This document shows positions 34,601 through 46,700 of a stretch of DNA of 64,000 nucleotides, piece by piece. The position numbers and the translations under genes are program-made. Under the pieces are notes generated by a model, which saw nothing but the letters and a program-made list of their open reading frames with translations, made no database searches and had not been told where the DNA came from. Position 1 is the first letter of the stretch; the number at the start of each line of letters is the position of its first letter. Source of the stretch: Polytrichum commune (taxonomy: Eukaryota > Streptophyta > Polytrichopsida > Polytrichales > Polytrichaceae); assembly GCA_950295325.1 (NCBI GenBank), contig OX485806.1:16862001-16926000 (forward strand), written 5' to 3'.

Positions 34601-37600
34601 TGCAGCGGCCGCCGGGCTTTGCAGGCCCCGGCATGAGCCCTCTCAGTGAGACGTTGTGGAGGGACAAGACCCAACCTGCAGATAAAATGAGCGACAATTC
34701 GGCCAGGCTCACTTGGGTGGATCTGTGGGTCACCATTACCGCCCGCGGACACAAGCAAGCCATCCTGCAAGGGTTAACAGGTGCTTAAAGATTATACTGA
34801 TGATGATAATGAGTATCAACAATCTGGGGACATCCTGCATGAAATTAGTTCGTCCACCTCCCCTGATCCTGTCATCCTCATTTCAGTTGCCTACTTTGAT
34901 GTCCATGAGTTAATACCACCTCTGTAACGCCATGACGGTCCGGAAAATTTCGTACTGCCAATCGCTTAGACAATGGCAATTTGGGCAATTTACTTGTTCG
35001 TATGTGACCCATGTGTATTCGTACCGACAATATAAGTAATTTTCTTGGTTGTTAGTTATGATGATGGTTTGTGTACTGGTGGTGAATTGTGACAGGGTAT
35101 GCTGAACCAGGGTCGATTATGGCGATCATGGGACCCTCTGGCTCGGGGAAATCCACACTCCTTGACACACTTGCAGGTAACCAGATCTAATTTCTGAGAA
35201 ACTTAAAAAAAGAAAAACAGCAGGACTTGATGTTTCTGAATTAATGAAGTAAGAAAGGAGAGGGATGATGGAAATCACCGTTTCGTGCTCATGACCCTCG
35301 GTAAATACCTCAGATTCTGTCGAACGTTCAAGGAATTGCAGACTTAATGTAAGCACTTAGTCTCAGAGCGATTCCTGTGACATTGCGAGTTGACAGAGTT
35401 GACCTGTCTCCGGAGAGAGATTGTCGTTTTGACGTTATCAGGTCCCACATGGGGTTAGCTGAATAACACTAGTTCCCAGATGAGATCAGTCCTTCAGCCA
35501 TGATCACATCAATTTTTGTCTTGTGATGTCCATGCATGCTATTCGCAGTTCAAGGCTGGTGATCAATCGTACAATACCGAATTCCCAAATCTGACAGAAA
35601 AGTTAACCTGAACGGGTAACATGTTGCTGTACAGGACGACTGGCCAAGAACACCTCACAAACAGGACAAGTGCTCCTCAACGGACGCCGCAAAACAACCT
35701 TGTCGTACGGGACTGCCGTATGTCTCTGCAATTTCCAGGGCCTCTTGTGCCTGTTGTAACTAATGGATATTTTGACTGTGATTGTTTGAGACATTTCATG
35801 TACTTACACCTTGTTATGTGGTTTTGAGACATTGAAACATTCACTGGACATACTTCTCTGGAAATTGAATAAGAGTGCCAGAAATGTAGCCAAAAATTTC
35901 GTCACGTATGTTTTGGTATGTTTTGATGAGCGATGGTTGATGTGTCGTGCTGCACATGTAGTACAATGCTTAGAGTGGAGGTCGAAATCCTTTCGTGTTT
36001 TCTTTGGTTAGGCTTATGTGACACAAACCGACTTGTGACTGTTGTCACTACTGGACTGTGTTTGTTATTGTTTGCGACATTGCATGTCATTACACCTTGC
36101 TATGTAGTTTGCATTCCCACCACGTTGCGATATTCCCTGGGAATTATCCTCTGACATTGAAAAAGAGTGTCAGAAGGGCATACTTAGAATTACGTCATTT
36201 GTGTATTTGCAAGTTTTGATGAGCGATCGAAGATGTGTGATGTTGCAGATAAGAGTACGATGTTGAGAGTCGAAGTTGAAATTTTTTGTTGGTTGTGTTT
36301 TGGTTAGGCTTATGTGACGCAAACCGACGACCTTATTGGAACCCTAACGGTGCGGGAGACGATCTACTACTCTGCCAGTCTGCGACTTCCGAGCTCAGTA
36401 TCGCGGGCGGAGAAGAAAGCGATTGTTGAGAGCACTATACAGGAGATGGGGTTGCATGACTGTAGGAATACTCCAGTGGGGAATTGGCATCTGCGGGGGC
36501 TTAGTGGGGGTGAGAAGCGGCGGTTGAGCATTGCGTTGGAAATCTTAACTCGTCCTCGCTTGCTCTTCCTCGATGAGCCAACAAGTGGACTTGACAGGTT
36601 GGTGACAGATTTTCCACTGCATTTCTTTTTTTTGATGGAATCACCTTGTAGGCCTTATAAATTATTCGCGGCATATCTTTGTTTGAAGGATTCATATTTA
36701 CCTCGATTCGCATACCATGACCTTCCTGTCTCGCCCCTTCCTCACAGACAAATGTCTACAAACCCGGCCAATCATCATAACATGGGCACATGTCGGATAT
36801 GGCGATGCAATACCCTCTCGATGTTTATATATTTTGTTTGTTTTGTTTTGGAGTTTTTGATCGATTTCGTACTAACAGGGCTTGTAGCATGTGAAAAACG
36901 TGCAGCGCTGCAGCATTTTTCGTGGTGACCACATTGCGTAACCTAGCCCGTGATGGACGCACCATTATCGCCTCCATTCACCAACCTAGCAGTGAGGTGT
37001 TTGAGCTTTTTGACACCTTAACTCTCCTCACCGGTGGAAAGCTCGTGTACTTCGGAGAGGCGAGCCTCGCTAACGAGGTAGGCCACTGAATCTCTAATTA
37101 CTACCTGTGTTGCATTGAATCATAACTGCGGAATTAGCTTGTTGAGGTGGCCTAATCTACGAGTTTCTCGGTCGATTGTGGACATGGAAGGCCAATGTCC
37201 CTCAATGAAGTTTTTAGTTGCAAAACACCCAGAAGTAGGTGTGCACATATTTGCTATGTTGGATTAACACCGGTCTACCTTACAGCACTTCACTGCTGCT
37301 GGATTTCCTTGCCCTCCACTTCGGAACCCCTCGGACCATTTTTTGCGTGCCATCAATGCTGATTTTGACCAAGTGAAATCCAACCTAAAAGGCTCCTTCA
37401 AAATCAGGGTAAGCTACATGCCTTCTTACTCACCGTGGCCTAAAAGTGCAACAATGCAAAACTCAGTGCGTGGAATTGCGGACATCTTCTCCAGAAATAG
37501 ATCAATACGATAAAATTTCCACAAACATGGTCCACCATGTGTAGTAAGCTGGAATCCATAGGATGTACTCGGTCTTCATACTTTCCAAGGTTTATGAGCT

Positions 37601-40268
37601 GAGTAACGAAGATATTCTAACCACAATTGTTGCTTCTGTGGTGAGCTACAGGATATGGAACACAGTGTTGACCTCATAGACAAAATGAGCACTCCGCAGG
37701 TTGTAAGGATACTAAGTGAAGCCTATCAAAATAGCGAATACGCCATGCAAACCTTGGCCCGCATTCACGAAATCACACAGATGGTAAGATCGCCTTGATG
37801 CTATATTCTGTCTTTAACTAGGTATTTCATAAATCTGGACTTACGTAAGAAATGTACATGCATCGACGGCGTAAACAATTGTACGCTCATATGGATTGTT
37901 ATCTTCGAACAAATCTTTTGTCCAAAATTTACCTGAATTCTAGTTCTATCTGTCAAGTTGTAACAAAAAGGTATATATCAAATTGTCTCGCTGTGTAGGT
38001 CTTGCATCATATGATTGTCATTTCGTTTCTAAAGTGCTTAACCTTACTCTGTGATCAGCAAGGGACGGTGCTCGAATCCAGCGGAAGCGAGGCAAGTTTC
38101 ATCAAACAGTGCGTGACCCTCACTCGCCGCTCATTTGTGAACATGAGACGTGACATCGGTTACTACTGGCTTCGTCTTGTGATCTACATAACCCTCTCAT
38201 TATGCCTGGGCTCCATCTACTTCCGGCTGGACCGCACATATACCTCGATATTGGTAACCTCTCCCTAGTCTTCTATCACATTTTTCTTGGCTTTGTGACA
38301 TCACATAGATACTCCGCAGTGCTACATATTCTAGGTTACAGCTTGTGGGTACATTGATGGTTCTTATCATCTACGCAAGAGCTCCACGCTCAACACAGGC
38401 ATGAAAGTCCCAAAGTGAAGCTTATAAGACAGCAGAATTTCTAAGTGCCTCTGCACATTCTTTTGACATGCAAAAGAATCATGTCTCCATCATGTCTGGT
38501 AAAACCCCAAGGTAAGTAACGCGGTGGCTATGTGGTTGATTGAACAGGGAAGAGCCGGATGCATTGCCTACGTGGGCGGGTTCTTGACCTTCATGTCGAT
38601 CGGTGGATTCCCTTCGTTTGTGGAGGATATGAAGGTGAGTAAGAGACACTTACACATCGTCGTTGGTTCCATCGCCACTTTCAGATTGCAGTTGGGTAGG
38701 TCTCTTGCTTGGTCCGTGAAATGTATGGTCGGATTAAAAAGAAGGTCAAGTGATCGAATTCTAAGTTTACAATTAAGGAATTCATTTATTCTGTTGCGAG
38801 ATTTATGTAACCATGTATTGCAATTTTCCAATTCCGTGTGCAATCTTACCGTTGTGGACGATGGATCGACTTGTCTCCCTTTTATATCCGGCAAACTTCT
38901 CAAGGCTTTTTTCGTCCTTCGAATGTGGGTCCAGCTAGAGCAAATTGAAGTGACTGGAATTAAATGAATGAAACTCCAAAAGTATACGCAAACTGCTCCT
39001 GGTGTTAATAGCTTGTTTTGGAAACCACTTGTGCAGGTGTTCAACCGGGAGCGGCTGAATGGACATTACGGAGTGGTAGCATTTGTGATTGGGAACTCCC
39101 TTTCCTCGCTACCATTCCTCTTCCTTATTGCCGTTGTGTCCAGCATAATTGTCTACTTCATGGCCCAGTTGCACCCAGGGTTCGAGCACTTCGCCTACTT
39201 CGTCCTCTCACTCTTCGCACAGGTGGCCATCGTTGAGAGCCTCATGATGGCAGTGGCGAGCGTTGTTCCGAATTTCCTGATGGGCATCATCACCGGTGCT
39301 GGCATTCAGGTTAGTTAATATATGTCCATCCTCGTTCATGTACTGACAACTTCGATGTTAGAATGCTAACCCATTTGGTGCGAGAAATTACATCATCGTG
39401 TATTGACCTCATGCATGGTTGAATGTGGCGCTATACAGGGTATCTTCATGCTGGTGGCTGGATTCTTCAGGCTCATCAACGATCTCCCTAAGCCCGTCTG
39501 GCGGTACCCTCTCTCGTACATCGGTTTCGACATGTATGCCTTGCAGGTACGCGCACTGGTGGCAGTACCTAATTTGGTGCAGAACGAATCTCAATGAGTC
39601 GACATTTGGATTCGTAGGATTTTAGCCTTGCCGAACATTAACCTTCGATGATTCTTGACTAACCTAACATGCCACCATTAGATTTGTAGGATGTTAAGCT
39701 TGCCGAATATCATCATCCTTCATCTCTTGACTGACCTTACATGCGACAATTGGATTTGTAGAATTTTAACCTTGCCGAAGATCATCAACCTAGGATGATT
39801 CTGGACTGACCTAACATGCGACAATTGAATAATTTGGTAAGATAATAAGGTTGCCATTCTTCGTCCTACGCTTATCGACTGACCTAAAATGCTTGCAGGG
39901 CATGTACTTAAACGAATTCATGGGTCTCACATTCGACAACTTCATTCTCAATGGCGAGGCCCTGGGGCCACCCATCCCTGGGTGGTACGTGGTGCAGCAG
40001 ATGTATGGCATTCAGACGAGGCGCGGCAAGTGGGCAGACCTTGGGGTGCTGTTCGGGATGATCTTCGCGTACCGTCTCATCTTCTTCGTATGCATCAAGC
40101 TGAGTGAGAACCTGGGACCCTTCATTCGCTCCATGTTCACACAGTACCGCACCAACAAGAAGCTCTCCCGAAAGCACTCAGAACTTCAGAATGTCATCGG
40201 CCCCTTTTCGTCCCCAAACCACACTCCGCAACATGACGCCGTCCCCCTCCAGTACTCAGCTTCCAAAC

Positions 40269-40273
<5 letters not shown>
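34573..40273 (+). CDS. ABCG11-like: ABCG half-transporter (ABCG11/WBC11 type), 12 coding exons
   Basis: Exons: 34573-34780, 35096-35176, 35635-35717, 36308-36597, 36906-37077, 37286-37408, 37652-37783, 38059-38253, 38548-38634, 39037-39309, 39439-39546, 39899-40273. All introns are GT-AG, phases join, and the product is 708 aa against about 700 for Arabidopsis ABCG11. Residues: Walker [10 protein letters not shown] 82-90, Q-loop Gln129, signature LSGGE 189-193, Walker B LLFLDEP 209-215, H-loop His246. The ABC2 membrane half starts near 390 ([18 protein letters not shown]), with about six membrane segments. [15 protein letters not shown] and [12 protein letters not shown] are near-identical to the ABCG11 group, which exports cutin and wax precursors across the plasma membrane as dimers. 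Intact; the same export role is inferred. A start 81 bp upstream in frame (34492) is possible, but 34573 fits the repeated leader. Confidence 0.93.
36012..36033 (+). pseudogene. Decoy copy of the exon 4 start inside ABCG intron 3
   Basis: 'ggttag' followed by 'gcttatgtgacacaaaccga' at 36006-36031 repeats the true acceptor and exon 4 start at 36302-36327 with one mismatch in the exon part. If used, it would read A-Y-V-T-Q-T-D-L and stop at a TGA. It lies in a 296-bp tandem duplication of the intron (about 35760-36011 and 36040-36307). Confidence 0.85.
39600..39898 (+). repeat. 72-bp tandem repeat in ABCG intron 11
   Basis: 'ttgccgaa' at 39628, 39700 and 39772 marks three units exactly 72 bp apart. 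Each contains 'gactgacctaacatgc' and 'attggatttgtag'-like words. A fourth decayed unit runs to 39898 and supplies the 3' splice site of exon 12 ('gactgacctaaaatgcttgc', then ag). Confidence 0.88.
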
Positions 40274-40337
<64 letters not shown>

Positions 40338-40338
40338 A
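40270..40338 (+). repeat. (GAT)n microsatellite containing the ABCG stop codon
   Basis: The ABCG frame ends at TGA 40271-40273. The next 21 codons to 40336 are also TGA, then TAA. The other frames give runs of Asp or Met and are not genes. Confidence 0.97.
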
Positions 40339-40339
40339 A

Positions 40340-41100
40340 TCAGGTCACCCCATAGCCAAAAAATACTCACATCTTTGTCCTACATAATACACACAAAAAG
40401 CACCGACAGGTTGGCGAATTGCATCGAGTCATACACTAACATGAAAAGATTTCTGGATTTCCTTCATTGGGCACATTAATACCTAGGCTGTCATCTATCT
40501 GGTGCTGCCATGTACGATCCTCATATTTAAACCCTCCGTTCCCTTTCTGACTGCCACCGGCCATTGATTCAATTGAGAAATCTCTCTCTACCATAAAGCT
40601 TGGGGAAACCCTAACCATGAACCTGCAAGCTAGTGGTAGGAGATCAGGCACCAAATGTGTGCATGTGTAAGTATGTGATGATCGATGAGATTATACTAGG
40701 TGAAAGATGACTGTAAATTTCCTGTCAGCGGTGACATAGTATTATGTAGCAGGTAGTGGGAACAATTAGCTAGATCAGCAGGTCAGCGGACATATACACT
40801 TGTGACGATGTAACTTATTGTGCGTCCTGCAAGATGAGATGAATGTAACGCAGATTGCACGACCTTCAGATTTGGAGGAAGTATTAACAGAGAAACGGTA
40901 TTGAGTTGATTTTTTAGACGCCTTAGGGTTCACAACACTTAATCGTCGTCGTCCGGGCCACCACCTGGATTGTCCTCTGCATACCTAGTGTATGATTGCA
41001 GTGAAGGTATGATCTCCGTTCTCCATTCCTGAGGATTTTTTATTTTTGGACGAGGTGTTTCATTCCTGCAATTAGCTGCGTGGCTCTCTATTGTGGGCAC
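40340..41100. other. Likely ABCG 3' UTR and intergenic DNA
   Basis: No further coding similarity. Some of this should be the ABCG 3' UTR, but no clear polyadenylation signal could be chosen. Confidence 0.4.
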
Positions 41101-41129
41101 TTCCATGTCCAGAGAGTATTTGCAACTAT

Positions 41130-41450
41130 GCAAGGATTGCATGGGAGAAAGCTCTCAAGGAATCATCCCTATTCAAGATGATGTCCTTGCAAAATTTGAT
41201 GGAATAGGTGGCAATGAGCTCCTTTATCATAGGCCAAATTCTAGGATTATGTGGAACAGCCGGGTGCCTGATGTACGATTAGGTCGTTCCATCATGCTTA
41301 GGTTGTTTACCCTTCTTAGGGTCTTGTGGTTCCACCACGTGCACCCCACTCTTTGCTTCGGGTCCCACTGACCTTGTATGATTTTTGGCAATTGAATAAA
41401 ATCTTGGTTTATTTGTCTTAATTTAAATAACAAAAAAACCCCACAATGTG
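41130..41450 (+). repeat. Retroelement 3' end (same family as 2760-3005)
   Basis: Shares 'catgcttaggttgtt', 'gggtcttgtggttccac' and the tail 'atttttggcaattgaataaa' that runs into an A-rich stretch. It is longer than the first copy. A short frame MWNSRVPDVRLGRSIMLRLF looks like a LINE end. Confidence 0.5.
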
Positions 41451-41699
41451 TTTTGTCTAGCCATATGAATCTTTGACTTTTCATTGACCCATGATTTATA
41501 GTCGTGTGATAAACCTTCCCTAAGCCATCACCCCAAAATGCCAATCGTATGTTATGGATGACTTAGCACACTTAAGCTGGAAATATGTGAATAGAACCTC
41601 CAAGCTTGCAAAGACATATTTTTAGGATCTTGAATTCAAGGTTGACAAGCTTTAGGTCAGACTTTCCATTGCCTAGACTCATAACCTGGCATTGTTATC

Positions 41700-42240
41700 T
41701 TCATTTAATAAACCTCGAGAAGCCCGATATCTACAGAAAGTTTCCATACAAGTCTAGAATTGGTCCAACATGATTCTTAGTTTGTCTGATAAACCTCAAG
41801 AAGCATGATGTCTACAGGAGTTTCCATACATATCTGGAGTATGGTGAAGGTTCCAAAAGTTGTTCCAATTCACAACAAAAAGTGATGCCTGTCAAAACAC
41901 TCTCAGTCCATCACAACATGCGGAATCTAGTGTTTTCATACAAATATAGAATTGGTCCAACATGATTCTTAGTCCGTTTGATAAACCTCAAGAAGATCGA
42001 TGTCTATAGACAATTTCCATACATATCAGGAGTATGGCGAAGGTTCCAAAAGTTGTTCCAATTCACAACAAAGAGTGATGCCCGTCAATTCACTCTCCAT
42101 CCATCATACAAATCTAGAGTTGGTCAAACATGATTCTTAATCCGTATGATAAACCTCGAGAAGCCCGATGTCTACAAACAAAAAAATCGATGCCCGTCAG
42201 AACACTCTCCGTCCATCACCGCCTGCGGAATGTGCAAGCG
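41700..42240 (+). repeat. Irregular tandem repeat, 80-190 bp units
   Basis: 'gataaacctc.agaagc' recurs at about 41707, 41788, 41980 and 42148. It is linked to 'ttggtccaacatgattctta', 'ggttccaaaagttgttccaa' and 'gatgcc.gtca.aacactctc'. Unit length varies, so parts were lost or gained. Confidence 0.75.
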
Positions 42241-42375
42241 GGACGTTCATCAAGCAGACCTCCCCAAACCATTTCTGGTCAGGGCAGATCGTAATATTCG
42301 CGCTCAGGAGGGAGAGTCCTGCCTCATCGTCCGGGATGAAGGTGTCGTCTGTATTTGAAAACACAGATCGAAGGT
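42235..42375 (-). pseudogene. Short coding-like fragment, family unknown
   Basis: The minus strand reads SNTDDTFIPDDEAGLSLL, then SANITICPDQKWFGEVCLMN, then VPLAHSAGGDG without a stop, GC-richer than its neighbours. It looks like part of a protein, but I do not recognise the family and no start or splice sites are clear. Confidence 0.3.
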
Positions 42376-42679
42376 ACGCACTATAGAACAGATCCTGTTC
42401 AAGTATAGTCGTGCTAGATGTGGTGTCCCTCGCAACTATAATTCGTCTTCAAGGAGCCAACGCAGTCAATATGGGTTAAATGGTCATCTTTTGCTCACTT
42501 TCAGACCCTACCATCCTTGAATCAAGCAAACTGTGAAATCTTCGGGTCCAAGACTAGAGAAACTCCATAATGGAGCGATCTTATTAGTTGAGAGGAAAAT
42601 GATGGACCCAAGGATTTCTACAGTAGGATCCTGAGGTAAGAAGGAAGTGAAGTGACGGTCATGTTGCATAACTTTCTGG

Positions 42680-42870
42680 CAAAACTTTGGCAGTCCTCAC
42701 TAAAGACAATACTCCTAGTTTGAGAGACCAATCTTCAAGCTTGGGTTTCAATCTTGAGTCGAAGCTTTTTGAAGGTAAGGTTCATGAAGGGGTCTTCTCG
42801 ACCCTGAGTTTCTTAAACCCGAACCCTAATGTAATCCCAACTTTAATAAAGCATTATGGGATTGATTGAG
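42680..42870 (+). repeat. DR2 dispersed repeat
   Basis: 'tagtttgagagaccaatctt', 'gtttcaatcttgagtcgaag' and 'aaacccgaaccctaatg' recur inverted at 55140-55275. Confidence 0.55.
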
Positions 42871-43004
42871 ATGAATGCAAACTGAAGTTTGGTTTCTACA
42901 CTTCTAGTTCTAAGATGCTCCCATCTATAAACTTCAAAAAAATCTTGAACAAGATTAAGGATTGAATGTGATATGAAAAACAAATACCATGCTAGTAAGG
43001 GAAG

Positions 43005-43165
43005 TGGGTCTAATTTGGTTACTTATCTAACATGGACACCTATATTTAAGTAGTGCACGGTTAGGTATGGATCTAAGGACAAGCACCAAAAAAACATGTT
43101 CATGAAAGAGATTGGACTAATTGTTCAAAATTTGCTTACCATTCTAGACTCAAGTTATGACTCCC
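43005..43165 (+). repeat. DR1 dispersed repeat copy, 5' part
   Basis: 'tctaatttggttacttatct', 'tatggatctaaggaca', 'agagattggactaattgttc' and 'ttaccattctagactcaa' match the DR1 start. Confidence 0.65.
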
Positions 43166-43712
43166 CAGTGCCCCACCCATCACTTTTGAAAATTCATATC
43201 AATGCAAGGCAGGCTCCAAATTTCTCTACAATTGAAGTTGGCTTCTCCATCTACAGTTGTGGATCGGCCAAAATTTAGCCTTCATGAATCGGAGTTGTAT
43301 TTGACAGCAATCTGGAAAAAGTAACCGTTTAAGACCCATCTGTCTTACTAGAAACACTGCACATGTTACCACTCACAAGGTACAGGAGCACAGGACTTGC
43401 AAGTTGGAATCATACATAAAGTCACACACACACGAATTAACTAAGGCAATGATGCTCGAATTCCAGCTTTAATAAGATCTCAGGAATTTACATACACTAA
43501 CATCATCGATTCTCATCGATTGACAGAAGACTGAATCTAAGTCTCCAGTCTTCTTCCCACAGCTCCATATTAGGTCGAAAACTCATGGGAGGGAACTTGT
43601 GTTCCTCTCTCCTCACCAGCCAAGATTCACAGGCTATTCACACTGTGGATAGCCCAGAAATCTACCTGACTGCCTACAATCACTACCTACAACACATAAT
43701 AAATAAGAACAC

Positions 43713-46700
43713 TCAAACAGCATAAACCTTGACTACTTGCTGAATGGCCGCCCGGCACACAGGACAACCCCACCCTTTGTCTTTAATCTCTGTCAAGCAA
43801 TCCATGCACCCTGCCAAATGGCCACAGGGGATACAAACCCCTTGCGCTGGTGCGTCCCAACAAACGACGCATTGACCGCCTTTCTCCTCAGCTGGTGGAG
43901 GTGGTGCCGAAACTGAAGCAGGTGGCTCTTCGTGAGGTGTGATTGCAGAGTAGTCAATTTGTACAGGGGATAAATCAATAGAAGGGTAGTGGATTAAATC
44001 GCTCCCAGCTGGAAGAGGTGGTGCTGACGGAGCAGAGGGTGAAGATGATGTGGAAATTGAAACCGGTGGGACTGACAATGTTGTTGTAGTAGCTTCGTCT
44101 TCTTGGTTCAGTACAGGGATGGGGTTAGGGGCAGGCTGGGGGTGTTGATGATGTTCTTCCAAAGGCTCATTGAATTTATCTACTCTGCTGGGTCCCGCTT
44201 CAGATGACGCACTCCAACCATTGAAGTTTGAGGACACGTCCTCGTTGTCCCAACCGCCGAATTTGGTGCTGGTTGTTGTTTTCCGTTTGCCATCTTCACC
44301 TTCTTTGTTGTGCTCACTTTGAGAGGTTCCTTCAGATGATGCGGCGCGCAAAGAGGCCTCCATAGCCATTTTTAGAGCCAAATCGTTGGGAGCTTCGGAT
44401 GCGTCCTTGAGCTTCTTGCCATTGGAGGTTGATGATGAAGCAACTGGTTCTTGCTGGCTCACCGGACGAATTAGTGTTGATAAACCTTGCATGACTGCCT
44501 GTGAAGGTACTCCAGGAACACCACCTGCACCAGCCATCTGCGAAAAAGGGAAAAAGGAATGCAAGACAAGTGCAGTCAACACTTTTGTACTCAAGTATCC
44601 ACAAAAAGTACTGAATGTCAAAGTCTATTATGTTGTGAGGTTTGATGACAATTTATTAAAGTTACCCTTTAACTCAATGGGACTTTTTGTTGGGAGTTGG
44701 TCCCCTATGATTTTTCATTCGTTGGTTTGCATACAACTTCGTTCCACTTGTGGTGCATTCTCAGAGGAAATCTTTGAATTTTAATGAAGAGCACCCTTTT
44801 TCGGTTCAGTAAGGGCCAAGTTCATTGTAGCACCTCTTGGCATGGTATGATGAGTTTGACCCTCAAAGAACCGGTATAGAATGCTTTACATTCAAACCTC
44901 CATGCCACCTCCAAGCATGCACCAAAAACTTACTGAACTTGGAAGGTGTTGTACACAAAACAACGAACTCTTGACCAAAAGTCATGTTGAGTTAAAGGAC
45001 AACTCTATTTTAATACAAAACCCCAAGGAGTCATCACAAGTCTACCCACTTCAAGCCATGAACATCTCCTCCCAATGATCTGCCTGTGGAACACATTGAC
45101 CTCCTCAAGTCAGAGTCTGACAAAAAGAAGCCCATTACCTGTGGAACGCCCCTGCAACCTTTGTACAATCGCTCTAATTGCACCTTATCCCCTACTGTCT
45201 CTGACAAGAATTTGTATTTGTTTTCTGCAACATTTCACCAGGGTCAGCTTCTCCGACACATATTTATGATTTTGTCCAACACCAAAGAAAAAAAGGAATC
45301 AAAACTCTTGAAGCTGAACTCAGTCATAATCTTCCACATACCTTTTTAAAAACCTCAAAAAGCAGTCATAAACATAACAAGAATTACATTGTCCTTTTCT
45401 GTAATCAAGATCGTCCACTGGAGTCAAGATATGTATCCTCTTACTTGTGACTTTATCGGTGACATGTAAAACTGGATCTGGTGAGCTGAACTTAGGCTCC
45501 TCCACGTCAGCCTTTGCAAGTGAAACAATAGTTCGTGGTAATGGGAGCTGGACAACCAAACCCCAACACTTGTTACCTCAAAGTTCTACCAAGTCTTTTC
45601 ACACATGTTTCCTGAGCTCACCTGAACCTTAATGAACCTGGGATGTTCTTTCAAAGTCCTGATATAAGATAAATATTGTGCAAAAGCTCACGGGACATTG
45701 ATCCCAAATATCAAGGATGTTATGAATCAAGAAAATTATAATATCTAGGTGGTTAGGACTTTCAGTGGTATAGAGACAAAAAAATTGCAATTGTCTTGAG
45801 TTTGAGCACACAGTAGAAATAAGCAATAAGATATTTCATGTGCAGCTATGATGAAAAGAAATGTTGTATTTGAAAATACACTAGACACCTATTTCAAATT
45901 TCAGCCTCAATCACCCAGTATTGTCAGTGGTCCAATTGAACAAGTCTAGGCAATAAAATTGGGCGGTCTCAGTAGAGTGATATTACCAGGAACATAACAC
46001 TTAATGGGTATTGTGACTTGAAAATCCTCGAATAGGCCACATGCTCCTTTCTAAGTATTCGTATGAAGCTAAAGCGTTTCTTGATAGAAATCTCGAAATA
46101 TTACACAAACTTCAAGAAAACAAGGAAACAACAAATCCAAGGGGTTACCTTCTGGGACTGGTAGATGACTAGCTCAAGTCTGGGAGGCTTCCTTGGGTCT
46201 GATTCTGTTGGCACTACTACAACCCAACTAATCCAAAGAGAACCAACCACATGTCAGCCCATGCTGAAATTACTATACTATCAAAACATCTGTTCAACCA
46301 GTCTAGTATATTCCAATAATCAACTTGCAAGCACCACAACATTCAAAAACTGAGTGCATATTTTACAAGCATCAAAAACAGGAAGACGACCTTTGGTCCC
46401 ACAAAGTACTTCTGTGCCCACAAAAGCAGAAGAATAGAGTAAACCTCTAACTCAACATGACTTCTGGTCAGGAATTGGTTATTTTGCAAATATCACCTTC
46501 CATGTTCGGTAAAGTTTGCAGTGCATGCTTGGAGGTAGTGTGGAGATTTGAACAAAGAACAATCTCTATCGGTTGATTGCGGGTCAAACTCATTATGGCA
46601 TGCCAAGAGGTACTTAAATGAGTTTGACCCTCAACAAACCAAAATAGGTTGCTCTTCATTCAAATTCAAACACTACTTCCGAGCATGCACCACAAGTGTA

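Noticed and set aside
36598-36905. Extension of ABCG exon 4 into the following intron as one open frame
   Set aside because: The frame stays open, but the added residues are unlike any ABCG protein, and a GT-AG intron restores the conserved [10 protein letters not shown] sequence.
40104-40479. Frames with long Asp or Met runs
   Set aside because: Out-of-frame readings of the GAT microsatellite at the end of the ABCG gene.
44538-44621. Upstream Met start for the ligase's last exon (open to 44621)
   Set aside because: This stretch is intron with a good acceptor (ttcgcag) before 44537; the spliced model adds the conserved ankyrin and linker exons.
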